A DNA stretch of 64,000 bases from Planococcus citri (GCF_950023065.1 NC_088679.1:34906001-34970000); one strand, 5' to 3'; numbered from the stretch's first letter, positions 49,621-60,104 are shown. Notes: generated by a model from the sequence alone, not told the origin. Numbers and translations: made by a program.

Positions 49621-50607
49621 ATGGACGACAATAATTTTTATGTCACCCTACCTAGTAATGTGTCAATGGACATGTTTCCGCAAAATACTTTGGCTCATTA
49701 CATAACAAAATTACCAAGTAGAATTGAGTTGGGTTATGAACAGTGGGAAGTTGCATTGACAGAAGTGATGTATCCGCCTTGTTTTTATAATATAGTAGGA
49801 GATGAAGGATGGTTCTACTTGGAATGTGGGACATGTGAAATCAACAATGGTCCTAACCAGCCATCAGAAATATACTATGGTGTGAAGTTGTGCATTCCTG
49901 AAGGTATGTACAATAGTAAAGAAGCCTTGGTTGAGAAGATGAACACAGTGGCTATGGACAAACTATCACAATATATTAGTCCTGAAAATGGAGAAAATTT
50001 AGAAAGGAAAAAAGTTATTGATATTGACAGTCAAAAAGATAAAGTTAAAATTTATGAATACTCTGGGGATGATGGTAGTATTTCTTTACGAATTCTCAGA
50101 ATGAGTAAACATTTGAGTAAAATGTTGGGATTTCTAAATTTAGATGATGACGATAAAAAAAATAAAGAGTTTGAAATAAAATGGTTACACAACAATGATG
50201 ATGATGATGATAAAAACTATGAAGAGTTTGACACTGAAGGGTTACACAACAAAGTTATCAAAATCCCTTCTTCTGAACTTGTAGCACCATTCTACTCTAA
50301 TATTGACTATCGACGTCCCACCCATGCCTTTGTCTACTGTGACATTGTAAAACCTAATATTGTGGGAAATGCGTTTGCTCCTTTGTTGAGAATAGTAAAT
50401 CTGGAATCTTATACTAATCGAAAGGTTATCAGTGTTCTGTTCAATACTTTATACTATGTACCTATAGTGAAACGTGAATTTGAAACTATTGAAATACATA
50501 TAAGAGACGATTTGGGTGAACTAGTGTCATTTGATTCCGGGAAGTTGAACGTGAGGCTGCATTTTCGTCGCTCTCCAAGTCAGCAGCCAAAACAACAGCA
50601 AGAGTAA
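49621..50607 (+). CDS. candidate Polinton minor capsid (penton) protein, 328 aa
   Basis: Starts MDDNNFYVTLPSNVSMDMFP and continues with TLAHYITKLPSRIELGYEQW and EVALTEVMYP, a beta-rich opening typical of the insect Polinton protein placed upstream of the major capsid gene and thought to be a single jelly-roll penton. Residues 175-210 are an acidic low-complexity insert made of a tandem 54-bp duplication (50143-50196 and 50197-50250). The C-terminus is beta-rich and then Gln-rich (QQPKQQQE). The penton identity is inferred from position, size and general pattern and needs a profile search. The frame is intact. Confidence 0.7.
   Translation: MDDNNFYVTLPSNVSMDMFPQNTLAHYITKLPSRIELGYEQWEVALTEVMYPPCFYNIVGDEGWFYLECGTCEINNGPNQPSEIYYGVKLCIPEGMYNSKEALVEKMNTVAMDKLSQYISPENGENLERKKVIDIDSQKDKVKIYEYSGDDGSISLRILRMSKHLSKMLGFLNLDDDDKKNKEFEIKWLHNNDDDDDKNYEEFDTEGLHNKVIKIPSSELVAPFYSNIDYRRPTHAFVYCDIVKPNIVGNAFAPLLRIVNLESYTNRKVISVLFNTLYYVPIVKREFETIEIHIRDDLGELVSFDSGKLNVRLHFRRSPSQQPKQQQE
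50143..50250 (+). repeat. 54-bp tandem coding duplication in the penton-like gene
   Basis: Two in-frame copies encode DDDDKKNKEFEIKWLHNN and DDDDDKNYEEFDTEGLHN. The divergence between them indicates it is not brand new. Confidence 0.85.
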
Positions 50608-50630
50608 TAAGTATCAAATTTATTTAAAAA

Positions 50631-51263
50631 ATGCAAGGTTATGGAAGAAAACATATGGGAGGTAGAGGTAGTGAAGGAGTAGGTCAAATTCTCACCTATG
50701 AAGATTATTACAGACAGCAAGCAGGTAATGGAATTTCAACACATTGGTATGTAGGTTCACCTTATCAAAGAGGCCATGGAATTGGTAGTTTCTTGGGTGG
50801 TTTATTTAGAACAGCGTTGCCTTTACTGAAAAAAGGTGGCTTAGCTATTGGTAAAGAACTTTTAAATAGCGGGGTGAATGTGTTAGGAGATATGGGCGAT
50901 GGTGCCAACTTTAAAGAAGCTGTTAATGAACGTTTAGGGGAGGCTGTAAATAATTTGAAACGTAAAGCTACAGATAAGGTAGTAGGCTTCTTTCAAGGAG
51001 GAAAAGGGTATAAATGCAAAAGACGCAGAAAATCTCGTCAGTCTAAGAAAGTTACTCATACAAGAAGGTCATCTACAAAGCAACGTGGTCGAGGTGTTAA
51101 AAAGACAACAACTACAAAACGTAAAACAACTAGAGCTAAAGTAAATCGCAAAAGGAAGCCAGCTACACAACAGCGCAGACGATCAACAGCTGCAGCAAGT
51201 CGAAATAAACGTAATAAATACGATTTATTGGGCGGAGATATTTTCTCACTTTCAATACCATAA
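50631..51263 (+). CDS. basic virion core-like protein (210 aa)
   Basis: The N-terminal part (1-45) is Gly/Tyr-rich. Residues 47-85 form a strong amphipathic/hydrophobic segment (IGSFLGGLFRTALPLLKKGG and LAIGKELLNSGVNVL). Residues 120-195 are extremely Lys/Arg/Thr/Ser-rich (KCKRRRKSRQSKK and onward), suited to DNA condensation. The combination recalls adenovirus minor core/membrane-lytic proteins (pVI, pX type), and similar proteins sit beside the capsid genes in adinto-like viruses. The role is inferred from composition and position. It ends 6 bp before the major capsid start. Confidence 0.65.
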   Translation: MQGYGRKHMGGRGSEGVGQILTYEDYYRQQAGNGISTHWYVGSPYQRGHGIGSFLGGLFRTALPLLKKGGLAIGKELLNSGVNVLGDMGDGANFKEAVNERLGEAVNNLKRKATDKVVGFFQGGKGYKCKRRRKSRQSKKVTHTRRSSTKQRGRGVKKTTTTKRKTTRAKVNRKRKPATQQRRRSTAAASRNKRNKYDLLGGDIFSLSIP

Positions 51264-51269
51264 AGAAAA

Positions 51270-52580
51270 ATGTCATTCATACACTGCCAATCAGTTGAAT
51301 GTACAAAATCCGAATTGGATTTGTTTGCACTACCTCCAACACAACTTAGTATTGAACGGGCAGACTTTGTTGAATATAAACCAATTGCAACAATAACAGA
51401 AAATGCACCCATTGAATTTTGTATACCAGGCATTCGAGAAGAATATTTGGACTTGGCTCATACTTTATTGTACGTTAAAGCGAAAATTGTTGATGATAAA
51501 GGGGAAGCATTCAAAGTACCCAATGCTGATGTTGGCGCTATTAATAATTGGATGCACTCTTTGTTTTCGCAATTTGATGTCACTCTTAATGGTAAGAATG
51601 TTTCGTCAGTGAGTGCAAATTACCCATATGTAGCTTACTTGGAAAATTTATTAAATTATGGAAATGACACAATGGCTACAAGATTGGGAAATGTTCTGTT
51701 TTACAAAGACACACATGGACACATGGATGGTTTGAAAGATAATAACAAAGGTCTGCTTGCAAGATGGAACCGTGTAAATTATGGTCATGGTGTTGAAATG
51801 GTTGGTCAACCTCACATTTCATTCTTCAATCAAGATAAGTTGTTGATTAATGGTGTAGAAGTGAAGATTAAAATGCATAAATCACGAGATGCTTTTTGTC
51901 TGCTGTCAAATGGGACTGAATACAAAGCAATAATACTCGATGCATCATTACGAGTACGACGTGTCAAGATTAATCCAAATATAGCCATTACACATTCAAA
52001 AATTTTGGAACGCAGTACCTTGAAGTACTCAATTGGAAGAGTTGAAGTTAAAGTACAAACTCTGTCTCAAGGAAGTAAAAATCATACCATTGACAACCTG
52101 ATACTTGGACAATTACCCAAACGCATAATAATGGGTTTTGTATCAAATGCGGCATATAATGGAGACTATAAGAAAAACCCATTCAATTTCCATCACTATA
52201 ATTTGAACTATCTATCTCTGTATGTTGATGGGCAACAAGTCCCATCTAAACCTTTGAAACCAGACTTCAAGAATAATTTCTATGCAGATGCCTATCAAAC
52301 ACTCTTCACAGGTACAGGTATACATTTCAATCAAAGTACCCACACCATTACATATGATGAGTATGCAGAAGGGTACTGCTTGTATGCATTTGATCTCACT
52401 TCAGATCTGTCTGCGCATGTACCAACACATTGGAATCTTATTCGTCATGGATCAATGAGAGCTGAACTTGGTTTTAGCGAAGCATTACCCGAAGTTATCA
52501 ACTTGATTTTGTATGCTGAATATGATAATGTAATTGAAATAGACAAAGCAAGAAATGTAACCACTGATTTTGGAAGCTAA
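51270..52580 (+). CDS. Polinton major capsid protein (double jelly-roll, hexon-like), 436 aa
   Basis: Long beta-rich protein starting MSFIHCQSVECTKSELDLF. Stretches such as IERADFVEYKPIATITENAP, LFSQFDVTLNGKNVSSVSAN and YPYVAYLENLLNYG, then LPKRIIMGFVSNAAYNGDY and NPFNFHHYNLNYLSLYVDGQ, are the pattern of the insect Polinton capsid protein (often annotated as F54H12.2-like). Such proteins form hexon-like trimers of an icosahedral shell. The length is normal and the frame intact. It is followed after 33 bp by the maturation protease, a virion-morphogenesis arrangement. Family call by recognition. Confidence 0.85.
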   Translation: MSFIHCQSVECTKSELDLFALPPTQLSIERADFVEYKPIATITENAPIEFCIPGIREEYLDLAHTLLYVKAKIVDDKGEAFKVPNADVGAINNWMHSLFSQFDVTLNGKNVSSVSANYPYVAYLENLLNYGNDTMATRLGNVLFYKDTHGHMDGLKDNNKGLLARWNRVNYGHGVEMVGQPHISFFNQDKLLINGVEVKIKMHKSRDAFCLLSNGTEYKAIILDASLRVRRVKINPNIAITHSKILERSTLKYSIGRVEVKVQTLSQGSKNHTIDNLILGQLPKRIIMGFVSNAAYNGDYKKNPFNFHHYNLNYLSLYVDGQQVPSKPLKPDFKNNFYADAYQTLFTGTGIHFNQSTHTITYDEYAEGYCLYAFDLTSDLSAHVPTHWNLIRHGSMRAELGFSEALPEVINLILYAEYDNVIEIDKARNVTTDFGS

Positions 52581-52613
52581 AAGGAAGAACACAGATACAT
52601 CAATTTCAAAGAA

Positions 52614-53225
52614 ATGAATACTACACAGCTGAAATTCAATTTGCTCACTCATATCTCATCATTGCATGAGAATGTTTACGCATTGGACCAATTACCTCTT
52701 ACACCTGTACCGCTGCCTGCTAATATCATCATTAATTTGGATAAAAGTACACAAGAAGGCAGCCATTGGGTGTGTATACACATAGATGTTGGGAAAAATG
52801 CAGAGTATTTCGATAGTTATGGCTTTCCGCCACTATTTTCGGAATTTACATCATTTTTGAAAAGAAATTCCTACATTTGGACTTATAACACACAACCATT
52901 GCAAGCTTACAACTCTACAGTATGTGGACAGTACTGTGCTGTATATCTGTACTTCAAATCACAGAATTATTCACTCAAAGATTTTCTATCATTCTTCACT
53001 ACTGATAGAACCAACAATGACCATGTTATTGTGTACCTTTACAACTTGATATTTCATGGAAGAAGAACTGGTTATCAACACATTACTACCAAACCTATAG
53101 TAAATGAGATGATGAAATGCTTACTGGGCAAGAACATACAATTTCAACAAAAATCAGCAGTGACACTATCAGCAGCACCACATATGACTCATTTGTTGAT
53201 TGTAGATAAAATTGTCAGACAATGA
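52614..53225 (+). CDS. Polinton adenain-like (C48/C5 type) cysteine protease, 203 aa
   Basis: Virion maturation protease of the Ulp1/adenovirus protease fold. Catalytic His in EGSHWVCIHIDV near residue 50, acidic residue in EYFDSYG near 66, and nucleophile Cys in NSTVCGQYCAVYLYF near 103; the order His-Asp-Cys and spacing fit. The C-terminal region after residue 140 is more variable. The frame is intact from ATG 52614. It is the last gene of the compact block that starts with the ATPase and would cleave capsid precursors encoded beside it. Confidence 0.92.
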   Translation: MNTTQLKFNLLTHISSLHENVYALDQLPLTPVPLPANIIINLDKSTQEGSHWVCIHIDVGKNAEYFDSYGFPPLFSEFTSFLKRNSYIWTYNTQPLQAYNSTVCGQYCAVYLYFKSQNYSLKDFLSFFTTDRTNNDHVIVYLYNLIFHGRRTGYQHITTKPIVNEMMKCLLGKNIQFQQKSAVTLSAAPHMTHLLIVDKIVRQ

Positions 53226-53334
53226 GTCATCATTACACAATTCTTGGAATTATTGCATCATAATTTGAAATGGAACATTCTGGAAGCTGTTCTCTGATTT
53301 GTTAATTTTCTAATCACGTGATGTTTAGAAAAAA

Positions 53335-53343
53335 TATAAATAG
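53335..53343 (+). promoter_or_regulatory. TATA box of the accessory gene
   Basis: TATAAATAG in an otherwise non-T-run context, followed about 20-30 bp later by the initiator-like CACACAGTTCAGTTC. It lies about 165 bp before the ATG at 53504. The spacing fits an RNA polymerase II core promoter; inferred only from sequence. Confidence 0.55.
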
Positions 53344-53503
53344 AAGGAAATTTTGTTCACACAGTTCAGTTCTAATTTGATCGCCGTCGAGTTAACATCT
53401 CCTCAGTCATCTCATCAGTGCTTGTTCGTTTTACGTGTGTGCTGGTGTATACCAATTTAACACAATTTGTACTGTAACGTGCCTCGTTTTCTGTTTTATC
53501 AAA

Positions 53504-54337
53504 ATGTGTGCTCAAAAAATGGTTGACCTTGCTAGAGAAGCTAATGCGTCTGTTGGTACCTTTATTGGAGGTGTCAGTTCCATTCCTTCTCATCAACAAG
53601 CAACTCCAGTTAGAAAACGTAGAGGACGTAAACCAAAACCTCAGAAGATTCTTATCAGTGGAGATAATTGCGACACTTTTGTAACTACTCTGAATAAAGA
53701 AGAAGAAAGTGAACAATCTGAAGAAGTTGACTTTTCTCCGGCATCACCTACTGAAGAAGGTGTAGACAATTACGTTGATGATATTGTTCCGCCAGTTTTG
53801 AAAAAAAGACGTTTGAATCTGCGTGTCAACAAGCCAAGAAAGTATTTGCTATGTAATCAACTGTATACCATCAATTGGAGCGGAACCAAAAATGTACTCC
53901 TTGGCCTGGACATTGATAATGATTTCCAACCTTTACTCAATCTTGTCAAGTACACACATGGAAAATCAACTGGAATTTATTTAAAACAAGAAGAGTTCAA
54001 TGCATTGACCAGCTCTAACATATTGGAGGTTGCAGACAGATATTTCCAAAGTTTGGATCCAAGTTACAAACCTAGTCCAATCTCAATTTGCAATGGTGCT
54101 TGGAAAATAGAATTCCGTAATTTCTACAACAACAAATCAATTTTGATTTCCGAAACTTTGGATGAGAAAGATGCTTCTGAATATTATGCTGACAACATAA
54201 TTCTTCAAGAGCATGGTTGTAATACCTTCTTACGTCTGAAACCTGTATTTGAAAGCACTTACCATTTGATGACCTTGTACCAAGAAGCAGCTCAGCGTGC
54301 AAAGCAGGCCATTTTAGATCTTTGGCAATTCCAGTAG
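53504..54337 (+). CDS. Polinton accessory nuclear protein, unknown function (277 aa)
   Basis: Starts MCAQKMVDLAREANASVGTF. Layout: a basic AT-hook-like patch VRKRRGRKPKPQK near residue 40; an acidic region (EEESEQSEEVDFSPASPTEE); a second basic patch LKKRRLNLRVNKPRK; then a C-terminal domain of about 170 residues with LVKYTHGKSTGIYLKQEEFN and GAWKIEFRNFYNNKSILISE. The GIYLKQEEFNAL stretch is loosely reminiscent of the PC4/p15 ssDNA-binding fold; this is a weak guess. It has its own TATA box, unlike the upstream block. The stop lies at the point where polymerase homology on the other strand begins, so its C-terminus may be altered by the deletion that truncated the polymerase. Confidence 0.7.
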   Translation: MCAQKMVDLAREANASVGTFIGGVSSIPSHQQATPVRKRRGRKPKPQKILISGDNCDTFVTTLNKEEESEQSEEVDFSPASPTEEGVDNYVDDIVPPVLKKRRLNLRVNKPRKYLLCNQLYTINWSGTKNVLLGLDIDNDFQPLLNLVKYTHGKSTGIYLKQEEFNALTSSNILEVADRYFQSLDPSYKPSPISICNGAWKIEFRNFYNNKSILISETLDEKDASEYYADNIILQEHGCNTFLRLKPVFESTYHLMTLYQEAAQRAKQAILDLWQFQ

Positions 54338-56466
54338 TATTCGCAAAGTCACAGTTGAGCGCATCATCACCAAGTAATATATCTGGATGACCAATTGGGT
54401 AAACTCCATATTTGTTGATGTATGGATAGAGCGAATTTACATCAATATATCGAATCTGTTCTCCTGGTTGGATCTTGTAGTACTTCCTGAAACATTCTGT
54501 GCGACCACCAAAGAATGCTTCTCTGTTTGATTGTATTCTGATCAACGACTGTTCATCCGACATATATTTCCGCAACGCATCATCGATTGTACATTGTTGC
54601 TGTATTTCACATTCCCAGATTTCAATGACATGAGGTTTGCATGGTAATTTTCTCAAATACTCCATCTTCTTTAGAGTATTCTGGTAACGTTGTGCAAGTG
54701 TCTCAGGAGATTTGTACTGTTTACCTATAGGTTTGGTGAGCTCCTCTGAGTGACAAAAATGGCATCCATGGAAAAAGCAGCCATGCACTTCAATGGTACC
54801 TTCAAAATTCTTTCTCACGACCTCTGTATGCTGACTGTAGCTGGATACCATACTTGTTTTCAAGGTATACAATGTATCTCAAAGCAAGATTTGATTGACG
54901 ATCTCGCATGCTGTAGGTCTTGAAAGTCATTAGCCCAATGGTATCTTCTGGAAGAAAGTTGGTCCGGTACCCTTTCATACACGCTGATGCTATCGTTGCT
55001 GCAGATGTCAATGGGTCTACATGCAACAAGTCTTGAAATAGTTTTTGGAATTTCAAACTTGCCTTTCTCAAAATATCAACATCCGATTTGCAATATTTCT
55101 TCATTTCTTCTCTAAAGTTGAACACAACATTGTTCTTACGTTGCAAGTTATGCCACTCCACGAATGCTTTATGATCTTGAGTAGACATTTCATTGGCTCC
55201 ATATTCATTAATATCTGGAACTGGACCAATATAGCTGTAATTTTCAGGCTTGTTGAAGAAATGAGGAAAGTAGCCTTTTGCTTCTTCTGGGATATCAAAC
55301 ATTTCTGGTAGAGCAGCCAATTTTCTTCCAAAGAAGCACAAAGTGTCTTTTAGACATATATTCTTGTATGTGAGCATAACTATCTTCAAACCATTCTTGA
55401 TAATGGTAGGCTCCCACTTCCTTTTCATAATCATGTACTTGGCGATGAAATGGTGATCGTAGCCTCCACCATTATGTGCAAACACATATACTTTGCGGAA
55501 CAGTACTGATTTTTTGCAAATGGTTTCAAATAATTTTTCCACCAGCTCATCACCATCACCTTTGAAAATGTATTCACGTTTTCCACATCTGATGCATTCG
55601 TTTTCAATTCCTTCCAATTGGTGTAAACAGCTGGTACACTGATGTTGCATCACACAATAATTGGGAATGTGAATGCCAGTTGTATTGTCAACTCTCGATT
55701 CAAAGTCATAGAAAACAAATAAATCCTGATGTTTATCTCCATTTTGAATCACCTGCTTCAGTGGTTGCACATAACACAGGTGACTTCTCTCAACATACTT
55801 GTCACAGTTACGGCAAATCATATATCCACATTTGTGTTTATGTTCAAACAAAGTATATGTTTCCTGACAATCTAGGCAGTACTTTGTCACATCGCACATC
55901 GACTTGTTATTATCCAATGTTGGCTGTTTGTGTCGGTTGTAACATTCTTCACTTGTAAAGAGGCGTTTACAACCTTCACATTGGCTCTTGTATCCATCTT
56001 CGGGTATGCACTGGTCCTGATGATTGCAAGTTTTGCACTTGCCAACACATCGGATGTGTTTATTTTTATTTGAGAAACCGCAATTGCATGCTCTGCAGTA
56101 ATATGTACATTCAAAAGCGCCTGTTACTGAGGCAATTGCATTATAATGATTATTTCCGAGAAATAAATCAATATAAGCCTCATTAGTGGTTTTTCCTTTG
56201 AATAACAATCTTTTTCCAGTGTAATCTGTTCCATCAAAGACAGAGATTTCGTACTTGTCCCTGAAGTACTCCTGGAACTTCTCAACATCTGATAGTGTAC
56301 CTCTGAAGGTGTTCAAGTCAAATTCGGCATCCATGCATAATTTTACAGCTTCTTCTCGTTGTTTCGTACCAGCGCTGTCAATTCTTACTATCGAACGATA
56401 CTCTGCTACATATTTCTTGTTTTTAGGATCACTTGCCCTCTTCAGGAAAGCTATCATGGTAACAAT
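54330..56466 (-). pseudogene. Polinton protein-primed DNA polymerase B, middle part, broken
   Basis: Continues the polymerase begun at 61091 on the far side of the nested hAT. It has a Cys-rich zinc-binding region (ECTYYCRACNCGF and onward), then exonuclease motifs FVFYDFES (about 55700), FAHNGGGYDHHF (about 55470) and YCKSDVDIL (about 55085), the TPR-like segment with EVHGCFFHGC, and motif A YIDVNSLYPYINKY (about 54435). Two lesions lie here: the frame shifts by one near 54800-54820, where a stop follows REKEF, and homology stops near 54330 just after motif A. Motifs B and C (NSxYG, DTDS) are absent from the window, so polymerase activity must be lost. Confidence 0.88.
56459..56466. other. 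left 8-bp target duplication GTAACAAT of the hAT
   Basis: Identical to 60171-60178. Confidence 0.93.
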
Positions 56467-56539
56467 TAGGGATGGCATGCTCAAATGCGCGCAACAGCAC
56501 GATGAGCATTTGCTCAAATGCGCGGACACGCATTTTGGT

Positions 56540-56560
56540 AATGTGCTCGAGCACGAGCAT
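56540..56560. promoter_or_regulatory. hAT left subterminal palindrome
   Basis: GTGCTCGAGCAC is a perfect 12-bp palindrome near the left end. GTGCTCGAGCA recurs near 60097-60107 at the right end. A probable transposase-binding site. Confidence 0.45.
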
Positions 56561-56782
56561 TTTCTAAAAAAAACTCAAAAAAAAATCTATGGTGGAAAGT
56601 CAAATGTAGTGTGTTGTGACCTGATTAAAAGTAAATTAATGATAAAAACTCTGGATTTCTTTTACAAATATGAAATAGTTTTAATTCTCAATTTTCAATG
56701 TTCTGCTCATTGTAAAATGTAAATGTAATTTGTGTTTGATGTTCGAGTTTGGTGTAAAGTGAATGAATATCATCAAATCAAA

Positions 56783-59700
56783 ATGCCTCCGATTATAAGC
56801 AAACCAAAATCTCAAATTTTCAATTACTTCAACGAAGTTACAGTGAGTGAAGTAACGAAATATAAATGCAACTTTTGTGGCGATATTTATTCGAAGCATG
56901 CCACAAGAATGGTCAAGCATGTGATCACCCAATGTAAAAAAGTATCTTCTGAAGTTCGATCAAACATTCAAAACAAGCTCAGTTTTTCTACTCTCGCTTC
57001 TGCTACTCTTAAAAAAAAAGAGACTAATCAACTGTTATTATACAAGGATCATAATATCAACTGTGAGTATGAGATTTTTTTGAAATTTTCAAAATCATTA
57101 TTTCAGTCAATGTATCATGGAATGATTTTATACCAAGTTATAAATTTTTACTTTCAGCTACGACTACGAATCAAACGGTTGACATAAATTCAAATAAGAG
57201 TGATGAACATGTTGAAAACTCCGGAGCATCGAATTCTAAATCTAATTCAACATCATCAAAAATTAATCATAACCGCAATCACGTTTCTTTTATGGATAAT
57301 ATCACACCTGAAGAGAATGTGAGTAATAAAATAATTCAAAAAAATCAAAAATGAGATCGAATATTGCATGCTCTTACTTACCTACAATAATTTTCGTGTT
57401 TGTGTTTCAAATTATATTTTCCAATGAGAAATTCTCAGCTTGTAAGGTACAAAATATAATATATTTTTTTTCCATTTTGTAGGAAATTCTGAATGGTATG
57501 CTGTCAAAGGCAATTTTGGTGACTGGAAGTCCATTCTCATTGATCGAACACAAGTTATGGAAAGAATTTTTTCACCGAATTCGTCCATCGTATATTTTAC
57601 CAAACCGAAAAGCTATTGGAGGAAAGTATTTGGAGGAACATTATATCAATACTGTTGCAAATGTTGATTCAGAGATCGGAAAGTCTGATATTTTGCATCT
57701 TCAGTGTGATGGATGGTCCAATATAAAAAATGAAGGAGTTATAAATTTCGTCTTGAATCACCCAGAACCTGTATTTATTCGCTCAGAATTTACTGAAGAT
57801 AACTCACACACTGGCATCTATATTAAAGGATTAATTTCGGATATAATGAAAGTATATGGTCCTGAAAAATTTGCTGTCATAATCGGAGATAATGCTAATA
57901 ATATGAAATGTGCTCAGAACCTGTTAAAAGCCATGTATCCGTTCATTATTGTGTTGCACTGTATTTGTCACACACTAAATCTGCTCTGTAAAGATCTTAC
58001 CAGCTCGCAATCATGCGCAGATTTCCTGAAATCTACGAACGACGTCATTAATCATATTCGAAAAAGCCAAGTTTTAAATTCGAAATTCAGTGCCTCATGT
58101 GAGAAAGCACTTGCTCTATATTGTAAAACAAGATGGGGCACGAATGAAAAATCTTTGAAGCGGCTACTAGATAATAAATTCAATCTCCAAACATTGGCCA
58201 TTTCTCCAGGAGTTAAAATGGACGCGGAAGTACAACGATTGATTCTTAATCCAGAATTTTGGAAGAATGTTGAAGCGGCTCAAAACGTATTAAAGCCAAT
58301 TACGTCAACGTTGACGTATTTCGAAGGCGATGGTATACTGATTCATACGGTGTACGAAAAATTGAAAAATATGAAGCTCGATGTACTCACAGCTGTTGAA
58401 AAGTTTAAAGATTGTCCGATTTTCTGTGGTGTAACCGAAAAAATGATAAGCGACCTCGATATTCGTTTCTCTGCCATGTTAGAACCAATTCACTGTGCAG
58501 CTGCGATGTTAGATCCGCAAACGAAGGGAAAATGTTTGAGTGACGAAGATCGTATGCGAGCTATGGAATTCATTCATTCGATTTTTGAACAGCACCCAAT
58601 ATTCAAAACAGAAAGTAAGAAATATCTGAATCAAAATTCAAAAATAAGTTCTTAATTATTTGAAAATTTATTGTTTCTTTCTCCTACAGATTATATTCAG
58701 GTGAATATTGTTCAAGATCTGGCGAATTACTTATCAAACGAAGGTTATTGGAGTCACAGATTTCTGTGGGATGTTGAAAAAATCCAAATAAGTCCACTGA
58801 GCTGGTGGAAGGGTCTTTGTGGAACTACTGCGTTATCAAAAATCGCCGAACTTATTTTAACCTCTCCAATCAGCAGTGTAGCGACAGAACGGAGTTTTAA
58901 AACTTTCTCAGATACGCATACTAAGAAACGAAATCGTCTAGATTCGAAGAAAGCATCGAAAGTAAGTTTTGCAAACATATTAAGGAAACTTGTTTTCTTA
59001 AAACTTGAAATAAATTATGTTACAGTTCGAGCTCAACGTTCTTAAATTACAAAGTGTAGTATACTAGTATATAACTCTGAAAGCTTGAATTTACAATTTT
59101 AAATATAATGATAATCGAAATAGTTCGTTTTGCCGGCATTTGCATTACTGAATTATTTATCTATTAACTATTTACTCGGAACTAGAAATCTTGCGTTTGT
59201 GCACACCTGAGCCTGAGCATAATCTTGCTAATAATTCTAATTGCTAATGCACTATATAGATTTTAGTTTTTATTCAAAATTGCATTTTCACTCAGTTTTG
59301 TGTGTATTTTTTTCTTCCCATCATATTAACTTCTAAAGGTCGTATTTGTAAGTCACAATTGGAAACTGGAAGAGCGTAGATGTAATCCGAAACCTAAGCG
59401 AATTAAAACTTCTAATCAAAGTGGTACAAGTACAAGCTCATCCACTCAGGAAACTGATAAGACAAACGATAGCGATACGAATTCTCGTATTTCTCTTACA
59501 AGTATAATCAAACAAATTTATCCTTTTTCCTGATCGTTTTCCTTCACTCTTTATTTTTGTACCTGTCGCCTTTAGAGCATAGCATGCGAATTTAGATTGC
59601 AATTGTGTTGTGTAGTAGGTAATGGGTATTGGGGTATTGCTAGGAGCATGACTGTAGTGTAGTTTGCTTTTATTTGACTAGAATCGAATCGTTTGAAGAA

Positions 59701-59985
59701 TTCGTGATTGGTTCCTTACTATTTTCTTCTTGTTATTGAATTATATTATAATGTTCATTTTCAGGACCGCAACGAAGTAATGTTAATGGTAACAAAGTGC
59801 CAGTGCCAGACCCAGAACCTCAAGATTCAGACATTGATGACGATCTCATTGAGGCCAATCATTCCAATACTGAATTGACAGATGAAGATGACGACGATTA
59901 CGATTATATGGATACAGAATCCGGTGAAAACTCCGATGACAACGATGCAAATATAGAAACATTTGATGTTTATTTAGATGATTGA
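56783..59985 (+). CDS. hAT transposase, six exons, 742 aa, apparently intact
   Basis: Exons 56783-57062, 57158-57318, 57483-58614, 58690-58961, 59339-59501, 59765-59985; all junctions GT-AG with matching phases (2229 nt). Starts MPPIISKPKSQIFNYF (56783, AAAATGC context). Domains: BED zinc finger with CNFCGDIYSKHATRMVKHVI and a later Cys (residues 30-65); the RNase-H-like catalytic core with Asp in LQCDGWSN and GDNANNM; an alpha-helical insertion; and a C-terminal hATC dimerisation region with WWKGLCG and the SSVATERSFKTFS segment carrying the catalytic Glu. The last two exons add a basic stretch and an unusual acidic tail (TDEDDDDYDYMDTESGENSD). It excises and reinserts the element. Splice sites are inferred by eye. 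Confidence 0.9.
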
Positions 59986-60104
59986 TTTTATTGTTATGTG
60001 AGCGTTGAATTGTCAATATATTAAACGTAACCTGTGTACTGACCTTCTACATATACTTGTCAAGCAGGGGGGTACATAATATTAGAATATGCTTGCGTGC
60101 TCGA

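Noticed and set aside
54072..54330. Continuation of the minus-strand frame past polymerase motif A
   Set aside because: The residues no longer resemble polymerase B and are the antisense of the accessory gene, so I end the polymerase near 54330.
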